Assembly: GCF_011386835.1 (NCBI RefSeq)
Contig: NC_088796.1
Span: forward strand, 32,009,011 to 32,073,010
DNA length: 64,000 nt
Source: Chrysemys picta bellii
Taxonomy: Eukaryota > Chordata > Testudines > Emydidae
Direction: 5' to 3'
Part shown: piece after piece, positions 43,020 to 52,837 of the stretch
Layout of the letters: each line of letters begins with the position of its first letter
How positions within the stretch are numbered: the first letter of the stretch is position 1
Position numbers and translations under genes: made by a program
Notes under the pieces: model-generated
Database searches by the model: none
Seen by the model: the letters and a program-made list of their open reading frames with translations, nothing else
Told to the model about the DNA's origin: nothing

Positions 43020-43410
43020 GGTCTTAGTTTCACAGATGACTCCTGATACGGGGGGTGGGGGGAAGCACAATTTAAAGGGGAGGACACATGATGGCCCCAT
43101 GTGTCTCCTCTGGGAGGAACTTCCAGCCCTACCTGCCTGGGCCAGGGCTGGGGCCACAGGAGTGGGGAGCATGTGCCTCTGGGCCCAGCTGCGGCCAGCC
43201 ATGGCCCTGGCTGAGCAAAGACCAGGGAACCTGCTCCTGGCACCTTCCCAAGCGACCCCCCACCTTGTGCCCAGCTCGGGGACCACCGCACTCTGCCTGC
43301 CCCACCAGAGTTACCTGCGGGGAGAGGGGGACTCTGTCCTTCACCCACTCCGCCTCCTTCCCGGCATGTTCGGCCCCTGTCCCTGGCAGTTTGTTCCCAA
43401 CTACTAAAAT
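43020..43410. other. GC-rich island of unknown origin
   Basis: About 390 bp of clearly higher GC than its surroundings, with GGGCCAGGGCTGGGGCCAC and CTGCGGCCAGCCATGGCC. ORFs on both strands span it (up to 198 codons on the minus strand), as expected when GC-rich DNA lacks stop codons. The readings are low in complexity (Pro/Gly/Ala/Trp-rich). It looks like an inserted repeat or a retroposed fragment, but I see no terminal repeats, duplication or poly(A). Confidence 0.4.
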
Positions 43411-44566
43411 TTGAATATATAAAACAATTGAGTATTGCTGGCAGAAAATATACCAAATGGTATATTATGTAATAAAGTACATTAGATTTTATTGAAGTAT
43501 ATGATGGGTTTTGCTTTGTGATACAAGGAGTCAAGGTTTGTTATTTGCAATTCTACTTGTTGAGCTTTCTGTTTGAATGCACTACATTTTAGTTGCTGAG
43601 ATGATAATTAGTAGGTCATCCATCTAGTTCCTGGATACAGAAGTTTTCTTTCAGGTGTTCAGAGTAAGATAGCTGCTTGTGAGATAGAACAAGATCAGAG
43701 CCCAAGACAGAGTGACTACAAGCTAGAAAAGGCAATCTTTATTTTTGTACAGCTCAGTGAGGGGAATATTATGAGATGGTAACCATTTTATTTATTTCAC
43801 AAAATAGAGTTAGATAGAACAATGAATAAGACTATGCTATCCAGTTTGTCATCTGTTTTTACTGCAGTCACAGATTCACCATTTGCAAGAAATATTAGAC
43901 CGGTATGGCACAAATCTCATGAGATTTGGTGAGTTTTCAGTCATTAGGGGGTGAAATCTCATAAGAAGAGCTAGTAAGGTTCCAGTGTTGTCACATCTGT
44001 ACTCAAACTTTTATTTGGCCTCAGACTTGAACTGCAAACTCCTGCCTAAAGAAGCCAAATCAAAACATGAGCATTGCCGACTTCACCCATTTATCTTTAA
44101 AGTACAGAGCTAACTTGAAGGGTGAGATTTAATTTAAAGGGGCGAAAGGCTTGCTTTTAAAATAAATGTAATAATTTTATTGCAAAAGTACACTCATAGA
44201 CAATTAAAAAAAAAAAAGAGTCCAGTGGCAATTACAAAATGGAGTATAAATGAAGAAATGGAATAAATTCACAAACAAGATCTTTCTTGCTTAGAAACCT
44301 TATAACAGTCCATTATTATGTAACAATTAATATATTTGTTAAGGTGACTATTTGATTATTATATCTATTCTAAGAAATTCTCTCTTTAATCATTGCTTTT
44401 AGGCAACTGCGCAGAATTAGACTACTGTCATTTAAGGATTAATTGTGTCTGCATCGTTGGCTGCTTAGAGAGGTTGAAAAGTCCACACAGAGGAATCTTT
44501 ACTCCATCTCCACATAGCTGAATGTAGAAGATACTTTAGAGATACCTAGGTTCGTATATGACCCCC
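43411..44566. other. Intergenic, no gene seen
   Basis: AT-rich DNA with an A12 run at 44206-44217. No repeat family recognised. Confidence 0.35.
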
Positions 44567-46315
44567 CATAAGAACGTAAGCACAGCCGTACCGGTCTATC
44601 TAGCCCAGTATCCTGTCTACCGACAGTGGCCAATGCCAGGTGCCCCAGAGGGAGTGGATCTAACAGGCAATGATCAAGTGATCTCTCTCCTGCCATCCAT
44701 CTCCATCCTTTGACAAACAGAGGCTAGGGACACCATTCCTTACCCATCCTGGCTAATAGCCATTAATGGACTTAACCTCCATGAATTTATCCAGTTCTCT
44801 TTTAAACCCTGTTATAGTCCTAGCCTTCACAACCTCCTCAGGTAAGGAGTTCCACAAGTTGACTGTGTGCTGCCTGAAGAAGAACTTCCTTGTATTTGTT
44901 TTAAAACTGCTGCCTATTAATTTCATTTTTGACCCCTAGTTCTTGTATTATGGGAATAAGTAAATAACTTTTCCTTATCCACTTTCTCCACATCACTCAT
45001 GATTTTATATACCTCTATCATATCCCCCCTTAGTCTCCTCTTTTCCAAGCTGAAGAGTCCTAGCCTCTTTAATCTCTCCCCATATGGGACCCGTTCCAAA
45101 CCCCTAATCATTTTAGTTGCCTTTTCTGAACCTTTTCTAGTGCCAGTATATCTTTTTTGAGATGAGGAGACCACATCTGTACGCAGTATTCGAGATGTGA
45201 GCATACCGTCGATTTATATAAGGGCAATAATATATTCTATGTCTTATTCTCTATCCCCTTTTTAATGATTCCTAACATCCTGTTTTCTTTTTTGACCGCC
45301 TCTGCACACTGCATGGACATCTTCAGAGAAATATCCACGATGACTCCAAGATCTTTTTCCTGACTTCTTGTAGCTAAATTAGCCCCCATCATATTGTATG
45401 TATAGTTGGGGTTATTTTTTCCAATGTGCATTACTTTACATTTATCCACATTAAATTTCATTTGACATTTTTGCCCAATTTTTATTTGCCCAATCATTTA
45501 GTTTTGTGAGATCTTTTTGAAGTTCGTCACAGTCTGCTTTGGTCTTAACTATCTTGAGCAGTTTAGTATCATCTGCAAACTTTGCCACCTCACTTTTTAC
45601 CCCTTTCTCCAGATAATTTATGAATAAGTTGAATAGGATTGGTCTGAGGACTGACCCTTGGGGAACACCACTAGTTACCCCTCTCCATTCTGAGAATTTA
45701 CCATTAATTCCTACCTTTTGTTCTCTGTCTTTTAACTAGTTTTCAATCCATGAAAGGACCTTCCCTTTTATCCCATGACAGCTTAATTTACATAAGAGCC
45801 TTTGGTGAGGGACCTTGTCAAAGGCTTTTGGAAATCTAAGTACACTATGTCCACTGGATCCCCCTTGTCCACATGTTTGTTGACCCCTTCAAAGAACTCT
45901 AATAGATTAGTAAGACACGATTTCCCTTTACAGAAACCATGTTGACTATTGCTCAACAGTTTATGTTTTTCTATGTGTCTGACAATTTTATTCTTAACTA
46001 TTGTTTTGACTAATTTGCCCAGTACCGACGTTAGATTTACCGGTTTGAATTGGCGGGATCACCTCTAGAGCCCTTTTTAAATATTGGTGTTACATTAGCT
46101 AACTTCCAGTCACTGGGTACAGAAGCCGATTTAAAGGATAGGTTACAAACCTTAGTTAATAGTTCCGCAACTTCACATTTGAGTTCTTTCAGAACGCTTG
46201 GGTGAATGCCATCTGATCCCAGAGACTTGTTAATGTTAAGTTTATCAATTAATTCCAAAACCTCCTCTAGCGACACTTCAATCTCATAATCTCTCTTTTT
46301 TAAACATATTTGTCT
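44567..46315 (-). pseudogene. CR1 LINE, 5'-truncated, with broken reverse transcriptase
   Basis: The minus strand reads the second half of the CR1 pol ORF towards its 3' end. From the 5' side: INKSLGSDGIHPSVLKEL and LANVTPIFKKGSRGDP (RT fingers, 46315-46040), the catalytic FADDTKLLKIVK (FADD at 45568-45579), CKVMHIGKNNPNYTYN (about 45430), DLGVIVDISLKMSMQCAEAV, and KMIRGLERVPYGERLKRLGL (about 45090), followed by a 3' untranslated region to 44567. The frame is broken by several shifts and stops, for example between 46037 and 45497. The endonuclease and the 5' half are missing, as usual for truncated CR1 insertions. CR1 copies retrotranspose by target-primed reverse transcription. Confidence 0.92.
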
Positions 46316-46317
46316 TT

Positions 46318-46590
46318 CCAACACCCCCATGAAGTAGGGAAGTACTATTACCCCCAATTTATAGATAGGAACTGAGGTACAGAGAGAGTATGGCTCTAAT
46401 CCACAAAGGCATTTAGGCTCCTAACATCCATTGAAATCAATGGATATTAGAAGCCCAAATACCTTTGCAGATCTGGGCCTTTGTGATTTACCTAAGGTCC
46501 ACAGAAAGTCTGTGGCAAAGCAGGGACATGAACATAGGTTTCCTGAGTCTCAGGTCAACACTCTAAGCACTGGATCATTCTTCTTCCCCT
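46318..46590 (-). repeat. MIR/CORE-SINE (reverse), split by a small MITE
   Basis: CACCCCCATGAAGTAGGGAA, TACCCCCAATTTATAG and ACTGAGGTACAGAGAGAG come before the interruption. GTGATTTACCTAAGGTCC, GGCAAAGCAGGGACATGAAC and AACACTCTAAGCACTGGATC come after it. The copy abuts the truncated 5' end of the CR1, which probably inserted into it. Confidence 0.75.
46392..46479. mobile_element. 88-bp palindromic MITE inside a MIR
   Basis: GGCTCTAATCCACAAAGGC at the left and CTTTGCAGATCTGGGCC at the right are inverted, and the centre is CCATTGAAATCAATGG, a perfect palindrome. A second copy lies at 51363-51447. The interruption of the MIR proves mobility of the sequence. No target duplication was resolved. 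Confidence 0.7.
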
Positions 46591-49274
46591 AGAAGTTGAA
46601 ATTCTAGCTCCTACCTATAGCCAGGATTCTCCTTATGTGGCACTGAGAAAAACCTACAGCATATATATTATAGGCCTATTTTAGATTAAGTTCCATAGAG
46701 GCAAACTACAATGATCTTCCTTGCTCCCCACCAGCAGCCTATGTCCAGCCAAACGCAGAATACCCCCGGCATCTGAGACTCCCTTCACTCAGCCTGCTGT
46801 TTCTGATCCCCTCCCAATTTATTCCCATTCTGTTCCAGATGTATCTCCTGACACAGTGACCATTTCTATCCTCCAAAGCCCATCTTGACAACCAGCCACT
46901 AGACCCACACTTTAGCACCTAGTCATAACCCTATTCACGTCTTCTAGTCTCAAAAACCCGCAAGATTCTCTTCAAGCTGGCTTCAGTAACCACCTGCCTT
47001 CCTTCTCCATCGGGTCAGATTCCTCCTACACCAACTCCCAGTGGACTTTTCTTCCCCAACAGAAAATGTGATCAGAGCTTTGCCCATATTTGACAAGGCT
47101 CTCGGGTGCAAATCAGTTCTGCAGTGGTGGAAGCTGAACATGGAGAAAGGAGCATGTGGTGAAAACTCTGCATCTTCCCTTCTCTGTTTCTTGCTCTTAT
47201 GACCCTGCTCTGCACAGATTCTGGGCTGAGGAGAATTTGACCCTTAGTACATGAATAATTTAATCTTTCATTTTGAATTAACTTGACTGAAACAGGTATT
47301 TTATGAAATCTGCAACATTCTATTATTTTCTAAATTCCATATCTTAAAAAAATCAGTCTATCAATTAAAGCAAAATTTTATAAAAAGATGTATATCGGCT
47401 GAATTTTCTTTTTTAGTGTGTCTTCACTTTATGGAGTCTACACATAGCCAAACTATCCTTTTTTATTTAGATTCTAACCTACTTTTTCGATCTTGCTGTA
47501 TCAATGCACAAGGGATGCATCGCAACAACATGGTAATGTCAAAAGACAAAATCTCTTTGTAAATTGAATTTAAAATGCCCTTAGACAAACTATTGGTGTA
47601 AATCCCCTTATAAATAGAAAATGTGCAATGTTCAGGATTCCCTACCAGGAATCTTGCAGATTATATGTTGTAAAATTAATTTATAAAGCTATTTCAGAAG
47701 TGACCTAGTTATCAAGCCAAATACAGTTCTAAAAGCTTCCATCTAATCCCTAACACACCCAGAGATGTTGGCATTTTATAGCAGTTACTACATGGTATTA
47801 TTGGCAGCACTTCTACAAGCAGCACATACTAGACTAATTACCATTAAACTATATTAGTTTCTGTTCATTTCTGGCTAAAAGTTCAGATGATCTTACCTTT
47901 TTCTGTGCGGTGTGCTTGTCAGGTTTTACAGAATTCTCAGGACTTCCTAAGTAATATAACACCTTGTGCGAAATCATTTCAGTAAAGCAATCGTTTTATC
48001 ACAGAACTGATCCTAAACCTGGCACGGATCTAAGAAACATTTGTGAATGTCACTTTGCCCTTGCCCACCTGTTTTATGTTTCTCCTCCTCCCTTCATCTA
48101 CCTTTTCCACACAACAAGACAAACCAAAGTGTGTGCCATTTAGGTGTCACCAGGTCTGTGAGGTTTGAAAAGCTCTGCCAGTTAACAGAAAACAAAATCA
48201 CTGGAGGTTCCATGGAATCACATTTCTCTGCTGCAAAGAAAATTGAGACGAGGGGAAAGGTAGCTTTAGAATGTGAGTTTGAATGAGGACACTTTGTCCA
48301 TGAATGGAAAGTCTACATTCTTTGTTATTTTAACAGGCTGTGTCTGTTCTCCTTGAAAGAAATTGTATGAGAGAAGATTGGATTAAGTAGTTTTTATTTT
48401 ATTTCAATGCACTTGTGCACTTTTACAAAGATCAATTTACTTAGCCATGTAATAAACTCTTGTTTTACAATAATACTAGTGTATATTATATCACTGTAGG
48501 TACCTGCAAAGTTCAGAATTAGAGTAGGGAAACAAAACATTTGTTTCTTTGGTGAATGAAGCATATATCATTACCTCCATTCACTTATGTCAGATATAAC
48601 TTGAACCTTTGAAAGTTATCCAACTATTAGTTAATCAGGTTTAGATAGAAAAATGGTTACACACACTCATCTTACTTTCTAACAGCTTTGCCATTCACCA
48701 TTTACAGCCTGGTACATTTGTGTTTATTCTTCCTATTCTGTAACTTCTGAAAAGTCACTCAGAAAACCCACTCTTGCTATCCAAAACAAGAACAATTCTG
48801 ATACTTTATTAACAATGAATAGTTTCTAGTTTACCTAGACCATAACAAAATCCCTCTTTGAGAGACATAAACAATATTAATCACAGAAACTGTACAGCTG
48901 GCAGTTCAAGATAAACAACCCTAAGCACTAAAACAATTAAAAAATGAGAACAATTGGTAGAGTGAATTGGGTTTTGCTGTAATTCTCATTGAAGGCAATA
49001 GGCATCTCTCCATTGATTTAAATGGAAGTAGTATCGAGCATTTTGTTTGGATGAAAGAACTCATCCTAATCTTCATTTAAAACTTAAAATATTTTTTAAG
49101 GTTGGTTTATTTTTTTTAATAGTTTTCATTTTTGTGTGCCTTGTATTTTCTGGCTCTACCATGGTACTTCCCAGAATATGTATAAAGCCAAGACTATTGC
49201 CTCAACAAGCCTACAAATTAATATAGCCAACGTAATACATAGGAAAACAGTGTAAATGCAAGAAGATGGCTTAG
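46591..49274. other. Intergenic, no gene seen
   Basis: About 2.7 kb of AT-rich DNA. CTCATTGAAGGCAATAGGC and CTCCATTGATTTAAATGG at 48987-49024 resemble another decayed palindromic MITE. The 79-codon ORF at 48047-48286 has no motif. Confidence 0.35.
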
Positions 49275-49975
49275 AAGTAGCTCTGGTCTGAAATTTTTTG
49301 ACAAAACTGTTTTTCTTCAGAAAATGCTGTTTCATCAAAACTCAAACTGTTGGTGGAAATCTTCTCAGTTTTGACAAAACTTTAGTCAGGAAGATTTCTC
49401 AAGTCTGGGATGGAATTTCTGACCAGAGAAAAAGATGCCCACCGCAGAATAGCCAATAACCTGGAGGACAGGGCTCTCAGGTTCAATCTGACTCAGAGCA
49501 GAGACTTGAACCTATGTCTCTCACCTCCCAAGAAAGTGTTATAGACAGAAGGCTATAGAGTTAACCTCTCTCTTTCTCTGGCCCAATGAATATTTAATTA
49601 TTTATATAAAGAGGAACAGTTCCAAGAGGAAAGATTAACTCTCTAGACAGAATCTGGCTCTCCCACATCACTAGCCTAACCTCTGGGACATTGGCTATTC
49701 TGTATTTGCTCTGTATTTAGAACAAAACCAAAACCTTTCAAACATTTTTGTGAAAATGGAACTGTTTCCAAACATTCATTTTTTGATTGAAACCTGAGCT
49801 TTTCAATATGGGAAGGTTTTGGGGTCCAAGGTGCTCTCTCATCAGAAAAGATCAGAGAGTCTGATGGAAACGTAATAGAAAAAGACACATCTTCACAATT
49901 TTTTTTTAGCTTCAGCAAGACAGTATATGGAGACAAAATTTGATTTAGTCAAAAAATGATCCCACTAGTTCTACT
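49275..49975. mobile_element. Composite repeat: AT-rich arms around a palindromic tRNA-like array
   Basis: The left arm begins GTAGCTCTGGTCTGAAATTT, and the right arm ends GTCAAAAAATGATCCCACTA then GTTCTACTGG. The array at 49440-49685 has AATAGCCAATAACCTGGAGG and GGTTCAATCTGACTC mirrored by GACTTGAACCTATGTCTC, then CTCTGGCCCAATGAATATT and ATATAAAGAGGAACAG. It has the same plan as 12418-13360. The minus-strand 86-codon ORF at 49676-49936 lies in the right arm and is not a gene. Confidence 0.5.
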
Positions 49976-51102
49976 GGATTTGCTGTCATCACAGAAGAAG
50001 TGACAAGACTACATGACACTGTGGATATTAAAAGAGAAAAAGGTTAAAAGATGTTGGATTAGCCCCACTGATTCTGTTATGGCCCTCACAAGCTACATAA
50101 GACCCAACAAAATAATTAATTATACAATACGTGTGTATGTGCATACATGAGAGACTGTTTTAAGAATATCTTAAAAGACAAAAATCTGTGTCATACAAAT
50201 CATGTCAAGGATCTTAAAAGTAATCAGTGAATGCAAACTTGTTCATATATTTGGCACCATAAATGAATAATTTAGAGTTAAGCTTTTCAACCTTGCAAAA
50301 TATAGCTTTGATATGGCCATTTTGTATTGAAAGAGACTATGCATGTAAGAGCCAGATCAGACAGAATTAATTTATTTCTTTTTTCTGTGCATTATTATTT
50401 TTCTTTTACTCTTGAATCTTTGCTAGCATGTTTTCAGTCTATTCACAAATATTCATGTCTTTTCTGAAGGAAACAACCTAGCTTTCAGTGTGTTCAAAAT
50501 AGTGAAAGAGCAGATGTTATGAGTCTGTTAGAAGTAAGCGAGAGCTTTCTGCATTGCTGTGGACAATGGAATCAACTTTGTAAAAGCTATGAAAAATTAT
50601 AGCATTGCAACAAGAAATGGAGAGTGGGGTATTCTGGCATGATGAACAATAAATATGTTGGTTAAAAAGAAAAATAGGTGGAACAATAGGACAAACATGC
50701 CTGGTATTGCAAGAAAACATCTATAGTATGTGCCTAACGCACTGCAGAAACTAAAGAAGATGGTTCATTATTGTGTGTGATATCACTCTTGTAATACTGA
50801 CAAGGTCACTGTGTGCTTGGGCTATGAGTTGCATAAGGATTAATCAAGTAGATCAGCTTTAATTTTTACACCCAGTTTTGCAGAGAGCATTCCATGTCTT
50901 TTATTCATGAATCTGAGTTCTTATCAATGAATTAGCTTGAAGCTGATTAACTTGACAGCAGGATACAAACACAAGTTTCAAAGAGCTTTGGGAGAAAAGG
51001 TAGAATCTTTTGGAAGATCAGTATGTTAACTACATTGCCACACTTCATCACAGAAGTGCTTTATAATGCATCAACCATAATATTACATAAACAGATCATG
51101 TC
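49976..51102. other. Intergenic, no gene seen
   Basis: AT-rich, mostly repeat-free by eye. Some TAATTA-type words lie at 50360-50380 and 50935-50950. No ORF with support. Confidence 0.35.
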
Positions 51103-51114
51103 ATTAAAAATATT

Positions 51115-51239
51115 CCAGAGGGGTAGCCATGTTAGTCTGTATCAGCAAAAACAACGAGGAGTCCTTGTGGCACCTTAGAGATTATGCCCAGATAAATTTG
51201 TTAGTCTCAAAGGTGCCACAAGGACTCCTCGTTGTTTTT
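51115..51239 (-). mobile_element. Penelope-like foldback fragment, second copy
   Basis: It is flanked by a perfect 12-bp duplication ATTAAAAATATT (51103-51114 and 51240-51251). A 30-bp inverted pair with one arm AAAAACAACGAGGAGTCC... encloses a short loop (51149-51178 and 51209-51238). The left end GGTAGCCATGTTAGTCTGTA is homologous to GTAGCAGCCGTGTTAGTCTG at 5893. The loop is shorter than in the 5883 copy: the hammerhead region is missing and only TTATGCCCAGATAAATTTG remains. Non-coding. Confidence 0.65.
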
Positions 51240-51285
51240 ATTAAAAATATTAGAATATCAAACATGAGCCAACACTGAAATTATT

Positions 51286-51349
51286 GGGTGAAATTTTAGC
51301 TCTATTGACAAAACTCCCATTGACTTCCATAGGACCAGCATTTCACCCA
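51286..51349. repeat. Small palindromic MITE (GGGTGAAATTTTAGC)
   Basis: GGGTGAAATTTTAGC at the left is mirrored by CCAGCATTTCACCC at the right around CCCATTGACTTCCATAGG. Non-coding. Confidence 0.6.
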
Positions 51350-51362
51350 CTGTATGCACTAA

Positions 51363-51447
51363 GACCCAGATCTACAAAGGTATTTAGGCTCCTAACTTCT
51401 ATTAAAATCAATGGAAATTAAGTGCCTCCCTTTGTGGATCTGGGGCC
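51363..51447. repeat. Palindromic MITE, second copy of the 46392 family
   Basis: GACCCAGATCTACAAAGG at the left and CCTTTGTGGATCTGGGGCC at the right are inverted, with TTTAGGCTCCTAACTTC and AAAATCAATGG in the centre. It is close in layout to 46392-46479. Confidence 0.7.
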
Positions 51448-51684
51448 AAGTTGTCTTAGTTATTGTTTTACAGTATGTTGTATACAAACAACTTGATATT
51501 ACCTCTCACAAGTGTATTATTATCTGTCTTTATATTACATTTTAATACATACCCCTATGCTTGGAGCTATCTCTTTGACTTAGTTTCTCCTGCCTCCATT
51601 TTCTCCTATGTGACCTTTGCTACACACTTGGTCCCTGCTCCAAGAATTGATAATAAATAAAATAAAATAAAAAGTCATAGAACT
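51448..51684. other. Intergenic, AAATA microsatellite at the end
   Basis: No gene. An imperfect (AATAA)n run at 51649-51673 precedes the target duplication of the next LTR. Confidence 0.4.
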
Positions 51685-52832
51685 TGTGACGTCTATATGA
51701 TTTTATAAAAATATGCTAATGGATGAATATAATGTAACTGGAATATGCTTCATGCAAAAGGTTTCTTATAAGGTATCATTACAAAGCTTATTGTCTACTG
51801 AGTGGGGTCATCCTATTTGTATAAAGGTATCACTCTTGTATCTGAAACTAGAAATATGAAATATAACTCTCAGGGCCTATTGTAATTATGCAAAGTGTGG
51901 GCTATTAATGGTGGTTTGGAATCTTAATGGCTCCCATCAACCAGGACAATTGACTGGATGGCTCTGTTTGCAGGCAAGCCTTCCTGTGAGTTAAGCTGGG
52001 GGGAATGAAGGCTTGGGGTCTTACAGTGACATGTGATCATGTCACATGAACTGGAATCCATCTTTAACCTGGTGCTTTTCCAGTGGGGGAGGGGGTGGAA
52101 ACCCAGAGGGACAAAGGATTCCTGCCTTATGCAAAAGATATATAAAGGGGTTGAAGAGAACAAAAGGGAGGAGCCATCATAAAGAATCCCCTAGCTACCA
52201 CCTGAGCTGGAACAAGAGCTGTACCAGGGGAAAGATTTGTGCCCAGGCCTGGAAGGTGTCCAGTCTGAGGAAAAAACTTACTGAAGCATCTCTGAGGGTG
52301 AGATTATCTGTATTCAGTTTGATTAGACATAGATTTGCGCATTTTATTTTATTTTGCTTGGTGACTTACTTTGTTCTGTCTGTTATTACTTGGAACCACT
52401 TAAATCCTACTTTCTGTATTTAATAAAATCACGTTTTACTTATTAATTAACTCAGAGTATGTATTAATACCTGGGGGAGCAAACAACTGTGTATATCTCT
52501 CTATCAGTGTTAGAGAGGGCAAACAATTTTATGAGTTTACCCTGTATAAGCTTTATACAGATTTAACGGATTTATTTGGGTTTAGACCCCATTGGGAGTT
52601 GGGCATCTGAGTGTTAAAGACAGGAACACTTCTGTTAGCTGCTTTCTGGTAAACCTGCAGCTTTGGGGCAAGTAATTCAGACCCTGGATCTGTGTTGGAG
52701 CAGACGGGAGTGTCTGGCTCAGCAAGACAAGGTGCTGGAGTCCTGAGTTGGCAGGGAAGGCAGGGGTAGAAGTAGTCTGGGCACATTGGGTGGCAGCTCC
52801 CAAGGTGGGGTTCTGTGATCTAACCCATCACA
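51685..52832 (+). mobile_element. Solo LTR of an endogenous retrovirus-like element
   Basis: It begins TGTGACG and ends CATCACA, an inverted terminal pair, and is flanked by direct GAACT (51680-51684, 52833-52837). U3 holds TATATAAAG at 52139-52147, and AATAAA at 52422-52427 marks the poly(A) signal. The 1148-bp length is large for an LTR. No primer-binding site, gag, pol or env sequence follows, and intact duplications flank this single LTR, so it is a solo LTR left by recombination. A second member of the family is at 56679-57907. ORFs inside it are chance. Confidence 0.82.
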
Positions 52833-52837
52833 GAACT

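Noticed and set aside
42828..43534. Overlapping ORFs of 108-198 codons on both strands
   Set aside because: They are explained by the GC-rich, stop-poor island at 43020-43410. The translations are low-complexity with no conserved motif.
52046..52423. 125-codon ORF in the LTR as a retroviral accessory gene
   Set aside because: It spans the TATA box and the R region up to the poly(A) signal, starts and ends within the LTR, and has no homologous open frame at the same place in the sister LTR.
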